From assembly GCA_022818135.1 (NCBI GenBank), contig JAFMSR010000002.1, forward strand, positions 22,811,999 through 22,875,998: a DNA stretch of 64,000 nt, read 5' to 3'. Shown in pieces: positions 1 to 10,625 of the stretch; within the stretch, counting starts at the first letter, position 1, and each line of letters begins with the position of its first letter. The notes under the pieces were generated by a model. That model worked only from the letters and a program-made list of their open reading frames with translations. It searched no databases and was not told the origin of the DNA. The translations under genes and the position numbers were made by a program. The DNA comes from Saxidomus purpurata (lineage: Eukaryota > Mollusca > Bivalvia > Venerida > Veneridae).

Positions 1-1007
1 AAATCATTCTTCAAACACAATCAAATACAGAACACACCGACATAAGACCCAGCAACCTCGCTCTATTGGTATTAACAAAAGGACTATGATGGCACTATAT
101 CGCTCACCTGGGTACAATTGGCCATTATACAGTGTCAACAACAAGTACAGCAATTGTTAAATTTCACATTAATAGCTACGTGTTGTTTTAGTGGATGAAA
201 AACACATCACATTTACGGTTATAAATGAAAAAGGTGCGAAAAAAAACATTGAAACTTGTATACACAACTGCCCACATGGTCCAAAATTCTTTACTGTAGC
301 TTCGTAAACAAGAAAGTATATCAAAAGATCGTAAGCAAGGTCATCCCGGTTAAAGTTTAGATTTTTTATATTTTAATACGTGTATATATTTCTATGCATT
401 ACATATAATCCCCCGGGCGCAGCCAATTTTGATTCTCGGGGCACGATTTGAATAAACTTTTGGAAGACCACTAGACAATGCCATACCAAATATCTACGCT
501 CTTGGTCCAGTAAGATAGTTTTATTTTTTAGCTCTGGAGGCCACGTTGTTCAGTCAACAAATGTTAGAGAACTTAATGCGAATATGACTGTTGCACATTT
601 TATGAACATTTGGTATGTCATGAAATAGTTTATGAGAAGAATTGTGGACAGACAGACGAACGGCGGACATTAAGCGATACTAATAACTCACCCTGGCACT
701 CTGGGGCATGTGAGCTACAAAGGCAAAAGTTAAGGTTCACACTGCAGCTCCAATGATATTATTCACAAAAAAGCAACCTGTTCAGTAAAAGCAACCAAAC
801 TTCACAACGAATACAAAAAACAATACGTTTTTATGACCTTTTTCTGCCATATGCGTCCACAATCTATTAAGAATATATACGCTGAAATATATACACTTAA
901 TTAATGTACAAATACGTTAGACTAAAATGTGCGCTATATAATCGCGAAGTAATTTACACTTCCGCATTCATTCAATAGATACTGTAGGGCAATAGTTAGC
1001 CTGTAGT
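1..1007. other. AT-rich stretch without a recognisable gene
   Basis: No open frame of convincing length or composition is seen on either strand. Around 80-130 there is a short piece resembling the 'atgatggc..atatcg..cacctgg' repeat that recurs near 52070-52110, so at least part of this stretch is dispersed repeat. Confidence 0.5.
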
Positions 1008-1015
1008 CATTGTAT

Positions 1016-1106
1016 ATTGTATGGTGGCATATTTCTGCCACGAGTTATTGTATGGTGGCATATTTCTGCCACGACCTATTGTATGGTGGCATATTTCTTC
1101 CACGGG
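1016..1106. repeat. Three direct copies of a 31-bp repeat with an internal palindrome
   Basis: Copies begin at about 1016, 1047 and 1078. Each holds the imperfect palindrome TGGCATATTTCTGCCA. The third copy has a C-to-T type change (TTCC for TGCC). An inverted version of the same motif (CGTGGCAGAAA) occurs at about 1480-1490, so the array may be one arm of a small inverted-repeat element spanning roughly 1010-1495. That larger element is inference. Confidence 0.75.
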
Positions 1107-1785
1107 ATAGCTTTATCGATATCACGACGATTTCAGACATAATCTAGATGAATCGGAGTTTTCTGAAAAGATCATCTTAATTAATAGTTAAAGTTTTCTG
1201 AAAATATTATTGCTACAATCCACATTACTACCTTTTTGCGCTAGTTATCATATCTAGAAAATACAATTTACTGCGATGGTATTTTCAGAAAAAGATAAAT
1301 TTTCAATTAATCGTCGTAGCTACGTTGCTTTCACGGGATCGATCAACGCAGTAACGAGACATTTGCGGTAGAAGATTTTCAGGGAATGAATATCATATTC
1401 AGAAAATATATTTTAGTGATATTTATTTCAGAAAAATACTCAAATTTCCTGGAGAGTTGAGAATATTACTTTGCTATCTCGTGGCAGAAAAAAACACAAT
1501 CATCTTGTACTTGTACTTACAAAAGCTCGGAGAAATTATATTGTACTCACTAAAGCTGAGAGAAACTCCAATTAGGAGTGACTGGACCGTAGCTGCTGAG
1601 GACCGGTCGGACTGGAATGTGTCCATCATAGCCAAAAACATAGCTCCAAGGGAAAATATAATGCCAAAGTCTAACATCGTTATCAGGCACACAATAGTAA
1701 ACACAATCCACCGGTTAACTTTAGCCCTGAAATTGACAAATCTTACGATGAATTGAATGGTGATCAAAAATAATATACATGTAGT
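1107..1785. other. Non-coding, rich in TTTTCTGAAAA-type motifs
   Basis: The stretch repeats short TTTTCTGAAAA and TTTTCAGAAAA motifs in both orientations (about 1157, 1193, 1280, 1375, 1400, 1430). This is consistent with subterminal repeats of a non-autonomous element. The two open frames here overlap on opposite strands, have no recognisable domain, and I do not call them genes. Confidence 0.4.
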
Positions 1786-2064
1786 GACAAACTTTCATAG
1801 GTTCATTATCTGACCGAATTGAAGAAAACTTAAGAAATCTACGTTCAGATTGTGAAATCATATTTCTGTGTGATATTAACATTCGCTGTTTCATAAAAAA
1901 GAAGTTCATTATTTAAAGTATGTTTGTATGCTTTGCGAATCTTTAATCTTGATCAAATTATTCCTAAAGCCACTCGGGTGTCGAAAGCTTTACAAGCGCT
2001 TATAGATCACATTCAAGCAACAAGGAAAAAAGTGTTTCAATCAGGTGTTATACCAATATGGGTT
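1786..2064 (+). mobile_element. LINE endonuclease-domain remnant (5' part of a split CR1/Jockey-type element)
   Basis: Translated on the + strand with frameshifts, this gives a peptide of the apurinic-endonuclease type found in CR1/Jockey LINEs: a segment reading about 'RIEENLRNLRSDCEIIF', then 'DINIRC', then, near 1980-2045, 'KATRVSKALQALIDHI' and 'SGVIPI'. In the family the 'LIDHI' motif and the following 'SDH' motif are active-site regions. Here the sequence breaks off right after 'SGVIPI', and the homologous continuation resumes at 5379. The LINE is therefore interrupted by the element at 2079-5376. Frameshifts and stops show that it is dead. Confidence 0.7.
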
Positions 2065-2078
2065 GTTGTTTCAGTCAG

Positions 2079-2247
2079 TATGGAAGGGAATCACCGCAAT
2101 AAGTCTATGGGTCTAGATGACATTCTTATTTATGAACATTACATCCTCATTTGTCTTCTTTCTTACATCTTACATGCATGTGACATCTCATGTGTCATTC
2201 GTACGAGTGCATGTTATATGATGCTAATTTCATGTTTCTTTCTTCCA
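2079..2247 (+). repeat. Left terminal inverted repeat of the 3.3 kb element
   Basis: It matches the reverse complement of 5205-5376 with only a handful of differences. The inner part carries CATGCATGT and 'TGCATGTTAT' motifs that keep recurring to about 2460, giving a Cys-rich spurious translation in several frames. Confidence 0.85.
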
Positions 2248-2837
2248 CATGCGTGTTTCTTCTTCCACTTGCATGCATCTTTATTGCACATGCCTGTTAT
2301 ATATTTGCTATTTTCTATTGTGCTTGTGCTGCTTTCTTAGTAATGATGCATTTGTACTTTCGATTAGTCCGTTATGCGTCATCGCATGTGTCGTTCTTCC
2401 AAGTGCTTGCTGTATGTTGCTAAAAGCATGTTACTTTCTTCCAAATACATGTTTCATTTGTACTACTGACTATTATTGAAAGTCTCCGACGTGAAAAAGT
2501 AGCAGATATACGTTGTACAAAATAACAAACTTGTCATTTTAGTAATTAAATTCTTATTCCAGGGAGATAACCGCGTACGAGGTGTAGCTGAAATCCGAAA
2601 AGAGCTCTTTTCGCAAAAAGAGAATTTTACATACGAAAAGAGGATTTTTTGGTCTAATTATGTGTTAATTGATAAAAAAAGTCAATCCATTGAAGTTGTA
2701 GGTTAGTAGAACCTAAGATGACGACAACCTTTAAACGCATGACCTTGTAGTGGAAGTTTGTATGTTTTCCTACTACCTCAAATGTAATTCAACCGGGAGC
2801 GAAAGCAGTTTTACCTGGTACAAAAAGAGGATTTTCC

Positions 2838-3340
2838 CAGGAATACACAACTCCCAGCTGGCTGGTTATTCGAAGCTAGCTGGGTATTCGTTTTTCGACT
2901 TTCGAATACCCAACTCCAAGTTTGCTGGGTATTCGAGGTAAGCTGGGTATTCACCTTACGTGTAGCGAATACCCAACTCCCAGCTGTCTGTGTATTCGAA
3001 TCTAGCTGGGTATTCGCTTTACTTTTTGCGAATATATCCAACTACCAGCTGGCTGGGTATTCGAATCTAGCTGGGTATTCGCTTTACTTTTTGCGAATAC
3101 CCAACTACCAGCTGGCTGGGTATTCGAATCTAGCTGGGTATTCGCTTTACTTTTTGCGAATACCCAACTACCAGCTGTCTGGGTATTCGAATCTAGCTGG
3201 GTATTCGCTTCACTTTTTGCGAATACCCAACTACCAGCTGTCTGGGTATTCGAATCTAGCTGGATATTGGCTTTACTCTTTGCGAATACCCAACTCCCAG
3301 TTAGCTGGTTATTCGAAGCTTACTGGGTAATGGCCTTAAC
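2838..3340. repeat. 63-bp palindromic tandem repeat, about eight copies
   Basis: Unit starts are spaced 63 bp apart at about 3028, 3091, 3154, 3217 and 3280, with three more degenerate copies upstream. Each unit contains GAATACCCA and its inverse TGGGTATTC around an AGCTGGCT/CAGCTG centre, followed by a second TGGGTATTCGC, so each unit can fold as a hairpin. The middle four units are nearly identical and the outer ones are more diverged, as expected if the array expands from the middle. Open frames on both strands here only reflect the repeat. Confidence 0.95.
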
Positions 3341-3900
3341 TTATGCAGAAACGCAAAACGCAACTAATGGCGTGCTGGATATTCAAATCTAGCTTGTATT
3401 GAATACCCAATAACCAATCCCATCTTCTAGCTAACTTCACTGACCTGCATGATAACGCGGTAATGAGTGACTGTTACGTGAAATATTTTGTCTGTCCGTC
3501 CGTACGTCCGTCCGTTCGTATAATTCAGTGCCTGCAACAAACAGAAAATACAAACATTGATTGTATGTCGTCGCTAAGTATTAGGTGATAATTTTAAAAT
3601 TATATAATTTTAACCTGTATAAAATGAGAAGGGTGATTTTGTAGAATGAAAATTCAGGTGTGGTCAGGCGCAATGAACAAATTGAACAACTTTATATATA
3701 TCTATGTGTTTTCTATAGGAAAAAATGACAATGTGGACTTCAATATTCTGCCTTTGTGACTAGTGCAGATCACGATTTGTTTGCCATTTCGCCACAATGC
3801 CCTTTGTTAGCATTACAAAAAATGGTGTGCGCGGAGAGTTGCTGTTTCTGAAGAACATTCGCTTTGATGCTTCAACTTCAGTCAGAATGAGCAGTGTCCA

Positions 3901-4128
3901 GTGTCAAATGCAATACTAAGAGAGTACTTCAGCACCAAAAAAGTCGCACTGTATAGTACGGGTGATGGGGATTGTTTATTCAATGCCGTGTCTACTCTTG
4001 TCGCTGACAATGGGGATAATTCAACGCCAGTCAAACAATTACGTCAGCCACCCAATGTGACCTTTTTACATAGATTAAAAAAATATTTTGCTAAAGCAGG
4101 CATGATTCATGATTCATTCCCTGTTTGA
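3901..4128 (+). pseudogene. OTU-type cysteine protease fragment
   Basis: The peptide contains 'ALYSTGDGDCLFNAVSTL', the catalytic Asp/Cys signature of OTU-family cysteine proteases (usual form DG[DN]C). After about 45 residues the similarity fades and the frame stops at 4128. The catalytic His region of a full domain (usually more than 100 residues further on) is absent, so this is a fragment. No clear ATG precedes it; the frame opens with GTG. OTU domains are known from many invertebrate transposable elements as well as from host deubiquitinases. Its position inside the inverted-repeat element 2079-5376 suggests transposon cargo. Confidence 0.6.
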
Positions 4129-5204
4129 TATTATTTTTGTTTTCAGGTAATATTTCAAAATAAGTGGTTGATAAAATATTTTCATCAGTATACTATACAA
4201 TGTATACATTAGATATCCGTTTCTAAGTATGGAAAAAACAATGATCGAACAGGTTTCCTAAATCACACACCTGTTTTATTTGCTAGTATTTGTTACATAC
4301 AATTATTTCTATAATGTTGACATTTGGTGAAGTAACAGCTTTTCTTCTGTTCTTAAAAAAGACACAAAAATACAAGATTTTTTATTCAATTTATGCCATC
4401 TGTGATTATGGTAACTTTATATTTCCTCGCAAATCATTTTAAATTTCGGTCGGAAAGGAAGGTTTTTGGACCTCACCGGGTGTTCAGCACACCGACTCAA
4501 TAATTCTATGTCCTATTCAACTGATCAAATTTTCTTTTATTTAGGGGACTAGGGCGGGCCATGATCAGAGCGCCTCCCAGTGGTGTAGCCTTGATGCAGA
4601 TGGATAATACTATACCAGTACTGAAAATATTTATATCTTTAACAATAAAGTGTTTAAAATTGGCTGACTGGCTGACTGACTTTCGTCATTTTTCCTTATA
4701 CAACATAATTCTATTTCAATCTGTTACAATTCGAAAATTGTGACACACACGTTAATATGTGTTTATTTATCCATTTATTCACCAGTAACAGAATAATAAT
4801 CTCTTTTTCGAATTTGAAATTTTCGGATTTTGACCAACCTTATGAAAGCGCCTCTGGTATCAATGACTTACCGTATTTTAGTTAATGCCATTCTTGTTAG
4901 TGCATACTTGGTTCGTCTTAATTCTTGACCACAAATGCTTTATACCATAGTTTCACTTAATATTATCACGAAAGCCCTTATTTATCACCAGAATAAACAA
5001 GAAGAATGTAGCATTTTAATAAAAGACCAAAAAAACACATGGGAAGATAATTACATGCAAGGTATCGGTAAATAAGACAAATGAGGATGCAACATTCATG
5101 AATATAATTTTGAGGGTAAAGACGTAAGATGAATGAAATCATAATGTCAACATAGAAGTAATCAACACATGCATACACTACTAAATAACAAGCATATAAC
5201 ATGC

Positions 5205-5376
5205 ACGTAGAAGAAAGAAACATGAAATTAGCATCATACAATATGCACTCGTAAGAATGACATATGAGATGTCACATGCATGTAAGATGTAAGAAAGAAG
5301 ACAAATGAGGATGTAATGTTCATAAATAAGAATGTCATCTAGACCCATAGACTTATTGCGGTGATTCCCTTCCATA
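5205..5376 (-). repeat. Right terminal inverted repeat of the 3.3 kb element
   Basis: This is the reverse complement of the left arm (2079-2247). The first 113 or so bases from the outer end are essentially identical to the left arm, and substitutions appear only after that. The high arm identity points to a fairly recent insertion compared with the decayed LINE around it. Confidence 0.85.
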
Positions 5377-5378
5377 AG

Positions 5379-6725
5379 TCAGGTGTTATACCAATACGGG
5401 TTAACGATTATTTTACGACTTTTTGCACAATAACAAATGATTAGTAAAACGTAGGTCAATGCGTAATTACAAAAAAAAAGAATTTGTTCAACATCTTACA
5501 GATGTGGAGTGAAGTACTTGTTTTCATGTAACTACTGTTAATAAAACCTGGTCTGCATTTCAAAATATCTTTCTAAAAGCCTTAAATAACATTGCACCAA
5601 TTAAAGAGGTCAGAATAAAACAAAGAACAGAACCTTGGATCACATCTGAGACACTGCTTTGTATGATTTAAAAATCACAATTCCATCGATTACTACAAAG
5701 AATTTTGCAACATAGGAATAAAGTACAAATCTCAATAAGCTTGGGTACGAATCTAAGACAAACCGTAGATCAAGTTAAAATATTGTTCTTAATATTGAAA
5801 ATGAAGTCTACCATGATTCTGATAAAATAGCGAATCGTTTCAACGAGTTTTTTTACTACTGTTGCATCAGAATTGAATAAATACACCGCCAAACCATTTG
5901 AACATTTTAACACATCTTTACAAATTTGTAAAACGTTTTATAGTAAAAAATATAAAGATGCCTGTTTTAGAATTAACCATGTCACCGAACACTTTGTCTA
6001 TAAAGAATTAAATAAGCTTAATCCATGAAAAAAGCGAAGGATTAGATGACATTCCTGCAAGATTTGTTCGGGATGGTGCTGACAAATATGGTGCATACTG
6101 GTATGGTTCTACTGGATCTTCAAAAGGTCTTTGATACTGTTTAGTGAAAAGCTCAAGGAAATGGGAGTCCCATCTATAAATTGGTTTTGGTCATATCTCA
6201 CTGACAGAACACAGCTAGTAAACGTTAACAAGGTTTCATTTGTATCAGCAAAGGTCAATTGAGTTATAGGGGAATTGTTCAACATCGCTGGTTAACTATA
6301 AACTTTCTTTGCTCAAGAAAGCTTTCTTTCAGGTAAAACTGAATGAAAGCTATTTGGGTCTGCAAGGAAACTTCAGAAAGTTAATTATTTCAAAGGTGTT
6401 TGTAACAGTCACGACATATTTTCTCGGAAGAGTGTTAAGTATCTAGGCTTGGCTATTGAACAGTTTTTAAATTGAGAGCAGATAGTAAACTCTATATTTA
6501 ATAGGTTATATTTTTATACAGACACTGTATCAATTTCTGTATTCAAACGAAGAAAACGTTGACGAGTGCTTTCATGCAGTGTTACTTTGATTACTCTTGT
6601 TCGTCTTGGTATGCTGGCTTAACTAAGTCACTCCAGTGCCGATTACAGGTTACAGGTAACTCAAAATAAAGTTATCAGATTCATACTTAACTTGCCTGCC
6701 AGGACCAATATAACAATATATCAAA
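5379..6725 (+). mobile_element. LINE reverse-transcriptase remnant (3' part of the split element)
   Basis: The LINE resumes with 'SGVIPI' and continues through degenerate pieces: 'NIAPIKEV' and 'TEPWITSET' (about 5590-5650), 'GLDDIPARFVRDGA' (about 6040), 'VLLDLQKVFDTV' (RT motif A, about 6110), 'KLKEMGVPSINWFWSYLTDR' (about 6155-6210), 'KSVKYLGLAIEQ' (about 6440), and 'FDYSCSSWYAGLTKSLQCRLQ' in the thumb region (about 6590-6650). Several frameshifts and stops separate them, and the YADD motif region is missing. It ends abruptly at about 6725. Confidence 0.75.
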
Positions 6726-7404
6726 ATGTGACCGTTCCATATACAGTTGTGAGCGATGACTGCACCGGTGCGTTTTTCCGACCCTACCGGTGACTTTTTA
6801 CGGAAAATTGATATCGGCGCGTGCTGACCGTACCGGCATGTAGTACAATAGTTCAACGTCCAATAACAAATCAAAGCAGTTAGTTTATATAAATTTATCT
6901 AAGCTCGATTGTGAAGAAAGCATGAAGCTTATCGAGTCACTCTCGTGTCCGCTTCCTGGAAAAACCAGTACTGTTGTCATATGAGGAGGTACGGTCCAGT
7001 GGGACTCGACCCCGCAACCTCCGGGATGAGCGGCAGGCACCTTATCTTCTACACCATCGCTTCCCTCGTAGTTAGCCATTTTAATGAAGGAAAACACATT
7101 TTTGACCAGTTTCTATTAACATTTGGCGGATTCTATCATTATCTTGTCAGTATTCATGCAAAAACAGCATGAAGTCTCGATTAAAATTTCCTCGGTTTAC
7201 AAATAACCCACTCGGCTGAAATTTGCAGTGTAAATTTAGCATTTGGTCCAGCAAGAGTATTATGCTACAAGAATAATATCCCTTTCCACGACCGTAAATG
7301 TCAAAAATACACTTCAGAGCATGATTGGACTAATTTAAAAGTTACAAAGCCTCTCGACTGACGCTCTATTGAGCGCGTTCACGACAGTGCTTTACATTTA
7401 TATA
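6726..7404. other. Non-coding stretch with a tRNA-like (SINE-type) block on the minus strand
   Basis: On the minus strand, 7063-6975 reads 'ATGGTGTAGAAGATAAGG' (A-box-like) and, about 40 bases later, 'GGGGTCGAGTCCC' (B-box-like), the pol III promoter layout of tRNAs and tRNA-derived SINEs. It does not fold as an intact tRNA. The rest (CCG/CCGGT-rich around 6770-6840) has no recognisable gene. Confidence 0.4.
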
Positions 7405-8020
7405 CACTATGGTGTAACCGAGACGGTTAACATTGTTTCGGAATTTCCAAGATGGCGGACGAGAGTGGATGTGAAAAGTAGGTGTCTTACTTTTGTCCTT
7501 GTAACTAGTTAAAAACGAATTTCAGAAATGAGACCGTTAGAAAAATGATTTTACCATTCTTGGCTTTATCCGTTTCATTAAACAGTGTCTACTTTTCTAA
7601 ATATCGTTGATGAAAGTGAACCAAATGAACGGTGCTCCGAAGTCAAGCGAGAGGTCATGTGTGTTTTTACTCGGCAAAAGTTCATTCTTTGATGGATAAG
7701 TCCACGAAAACCACTAATTGGTAGATTCTGTTGTTATCTTAAAGAACGAAATGCTAAATGTTGATATATGTACAAGAAATGGGGAAAAAAGCCACTTACA
7801 CGAAATATGCTCTACACGGTCCATATACATCTGTCGAATGACACGTTTCTTTCCCTGTACGGTTCGTATATGCATTAAAACTGTACGGTGCGTAACAAAA
7901 TTTAAACAAAATGACTGCACGGTCCGTATATGAAACCTAGATGAAACAGTACTGATGGGTTCTTGTAATATATAGTTTGAAGCTAATTAACATAAACATA
8001 AAGTGCTTACATGAGCGTAT
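7405..8020 (+). repeat. Left arm of the CACT[AG]TG element
   Basis: It pairs with the reverse complement of 10032-10625. Shared landmarks include 'CCAAGATGGCGG' near the outer end, 'GAGGTCATGTGTGTTTTTAC' in the middle, and 'AAGTGCTTACATGAGCG' at the inner end. CCGTAC/CGGTCC clusters lie at about 7815-7930. Short open frames within the arm are not conserved in the other arm and are not genes. Confidence 0.85.
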
Positions 8021-9814
8021 TACACTGTAATTATAAATAATTGCAAATAGATTTAAATCACATAGGCTACTTTATCAGTTGGCAGATATGTTGTTAATAT
8101 TTACGCTAAAGATTTCTTTATACAATATCTACAAACTGACATATAGTTTCACATTGAACTTTCATGTCATCAAAATGTAGAAGAACATTGAATGCTAGTT
8201 TTTCTTCATTTTTAAAAGCATGTCCCGGAAGTATCATTTAGTCTATACATATTTGCTCACAAATATATACAATTGTACTTAGACGGAGCTGTTAAAATTG
8301 TTTGCGACAATTAAAACCGTATTTACGGTCGCAAATGTCAAAATCACTAAATAGTTAACCCTTTTCTAACGCACAAATTGAATGTGTTTTAATGCGATAA
8401 TTAAAACGTCGTTGGATTCTTGCGACTGTATATACGTTGTTTAATAGTCGCAAAAACGACGTCACCGATCAGAAAGACACCGGTCAACAAGTACTTCCGG
8501 GTCGTCGTACCCTAGGAAGTAGTTCTTTGGAGATTTGAGGTCTCCATTTTAGAGCTGTCTATGGATGGCTTGATGAAATGTAAGTTGTATTTATTGTTGT
8601 TCTGTAAATTTTTGGCCATTTCTGATTGGGATGGAAGAGTTCAAATATTACTACGCGCCGCTGTGTATTGGAAATTTGTACAGTGTCTCCAGATAATGAG
8701 TGATAGCAAAAAAGTTCATTGTTGACCATGTAACTTTCCTGGTGTAGATTGACTGTGATAATGATGAAGATGAGAAATATGGACAGCTGATTGCTTGAAT
8801 TTTGTTGTGAAAGCCACAGGAAATGTGCAAAAGTGCTGTAATTACTATAGAATCAAATGGGACAAACATGACCGGTGTAACACCTTACATCGATACTGCG
8901 TTAGAAACGATAATTTATAGTACTGATACGCAGCCACGAATGCCGGAATTTTAAACGATGAAAACCGCTGGAACGGACGTTATTTCATAAATAAACAATA
9001 TCGTTCTATTCTAAAATTATTTATTTTCATTTGCTTATTGTTATGTTATGAATATTGTTTAACATGTACTAAAACATATAGCCATATTTCTCTTTCCTTG
9101 TGATTATTGTTTACTTTTATACATACTGTTTGCTTTTCTAGATTTGTTTATTTTATACATGAAGGTATTTATAGAATTGGAGATGTATTTTTCAATAATT
9201 GAATATTTTACGTTGTAATTAATAGCCAAAGATTGGCATATTTTTATCTATTTATAATACTTATGCCTTCTTTTTTGTTTTATTTTCCAATTGTGTGTAG
9301 CTACCTAGACGGGCTTGAGTTTTTATTCATATATAAAAGAAAATGATGAAAAGGTTCAAACATATGAAAAGGATTTTTCTACAATGTGTACATTTAAAGC
9401 AGAAACATATAATTATCATATAGTTTCATAACATGTACAAATTTCTTAAGAACATACTTCTGAGTTAAAAATAAACAGTCGGGATATGAAATGGGAAAAA
9501 TACATTCAAATGATGTATGCAGAAAGCATTCTAGTTAAATAAAATAATACGTCTTATATTATCGTGTTTGTCTCATGGCATAGTACCCACAATCACATAT
9601 TTTCAGGGTTTTTTTGCAGTCAATGATAACTTCATTTTCTTACACTACACTGACAGTACACCACACTGACAATGCTATTAGTATACGAACTATTTGGTCA
9701 AAAGTCTGTTCAAACAAGTAGAAGAGTCGACGTATTACCGATCCTAATTCATACGTAAATTGGTTCGTTCAATGATTATTCTGCATGTGTGTATTCAACA
9801 TTGCCAAGTTTAAG
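8021..9814. other. AT-rich interior of the CACT[AG]TG element
   Basis: No transposase domain is visible. At 8460-8590 there is a less AT-rich block with a short ATG frame ending at a good donor-like GTAAGT (about 8580), which might be a 5' exon, but I see no partner exon for it. 9000-9700 is plain AT-rich DNA. Confidence 0.4.
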
Positions 9815-9972
9815 TCAATGACGAACATGCCGCAATATTTTTGCTTCACATGCTTTGTGGTTTTCTCGTACTGACAATGGATTCCTGGCTGGTTCATATT
9901 TCTTAGATAACTTTCCAGACTTCCTTGTCCGTTTACCACGCTTTCGCTCCTCTGTATCGAAAGAGTGATCCC
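9815..9972 (-). CDS. Possible exon encoding a short basic peptide inside the element
   Basis: On the minus strand a pyrimidine-rich TTTTCAG acceptor is followed by an open frame of about 50 residues rich in Lys/Arg ('EERKRGKRTRKSGKLSKKYE') that ends in TGA at 9815. The composition looks like a nuclear-localisation or DNA-binding tail rather than random AT-rich DNA. I recognise no family. It could be the last exon of a decayed transposon protein or of a host transcript; nothing upstream on the same strand clearly joins to it. Confidence 0.25.
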
Positions 9973-10031
9973 TGAAAAATATTAATTATTATGATCATTT
10001 TCATTACCGATATTATTTCCGGAATGAACTT

Positions 10032-10625
10032 ACGCAATACGCTCATGTAAGCACTTTTTGTTCATGTAAGCTTCAAACTATATATTACAAGAACCCATCA
10101 GTACGGTTTCATCTACGGACCGTACAGTAATTTTGTTCACATTTTGTTACGCACCGTACAGTTTTGGTGCAGTTTTGATGCATATACATATGTATATTGA
10201 CCGTACAGAGCATATTTCGTGTAAGTGGCATTTTCCCCATTTCCTGTACATATATCAACATTGAGTATTTTGTTCTTTAAGATAACAACAGAATCTACCG
10301 AGGAGTGGTTTTCGGGGACTTATCCATTAAAGAATGAACTTTTGCCGAGTAAAAACACACATGACCTCTCGCTTCATTTCGGAGCACCGGCATTTGGTTC
10401 ACTTTTATCAAAGGTATTTAGAAAAGTAGACACTGTTTAAAGAAACGGATAAAACCTAGAATGGCAAAATCATTTTTCTATCGGTCTGTGTAAGAATTTC
10501 ATTTCTGAAATGCGTTTTTAACTACTTAAAAGGAAAAAAGTAAGACACCTACTTTTCACATCCACTCTCGTCCGCCATCTTGGAAATTCCGAAAAAATTT
10601 TAACCGTCTCGGGTACACCACAGTG
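10032..10625 (-). repeat. Right arm of the CACT[AG]TG element
   Basis: This is the reverse complement of the left arm. The open frame at 10225-10440 arises only from the repeat. Differences between the arms are mostly single substitutions and short indels, so the copy is neither brand new nor strongly decayed. Confidence 0.85.

Larger units (their letters stand above)
2079..5376. mobile_element. 3.3 kb DNA-transposon-like element with about 170-bp terminal inverted repeats, inserted in a LINE
   Basis: The left end (TATGGAAGGG at 2079) and the reverse complement of the right end (5376 inwards) match almost base for base for roughly 165-170 bp, then diverge. AGTCAG lies directly outside both ends (2073-2078 and 5377-5382), which would fit a 6-bp target-site duplication. 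A longer 23/24-bp direct repeat, 2041-2064 versus 5379-5402, also flanks the insert. The interior holds a palindromic 63-bp minisatellite, an OTU-type protease fragment and AT-rich DNA, but no transposase that I can recognise, so it is either non-autonomous or of an unfamiliar class. The split LINE shows it was inserted after the LINE. Confidence 0.75.
7405..10625. mobile_element. 3.2 kb element with very long inverted arms and CACT[AG]TG termini
   Basis: The left arm (7405-8020) and right arm (10032-10625) are reverse complements over about 600 bp with scattered differences. The outer ends read CACTATGGTGTAAC on the left and, reverse-complemented, CACTGTGGTGTACC on the right. ATATA lies immediately outside both ends (7400-7404 and 10626-10630), consistent with a 5-bp target-site duplication, although the AT-rich context would also allow 2-4 bp. 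CACWRTG ends with a 5-bp duplication are the pattern known for Transib and RAG-like transposons; CACTA/Chapaev elements begin similarly but duplicate 2-4 bp. No transposase core is recognisable, so the class is open. Confidence 0.75.

Noticed and set aside
1924..2340. 138-codon open frame on the + strand
   Set aside because: Its first part is LINE endonuclease and its second part is the terminal repeat of the inserted element; the frame merely runs across the junction.
2190..2479. Cys-rich overlapping frames resembling small secreted peptides
   Set aside because: They come from CATG-rich subterminal repeats of the element and are open in several frames at once.
2838..3340. Regularly spaced repeats suggesting a CRISPR-like array
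   Set aside because: The repeats are contiguous 63-bp units with no unique spacers and the genome is eukaryotic.
7405..10625. Firm assignment as a RAG transposon
   Set aside because: End motif and a possible 5-bp duplication fit, but no RAG1- or Transib-like protein is present and the flanks are too AT-rich to fix the duplication length.
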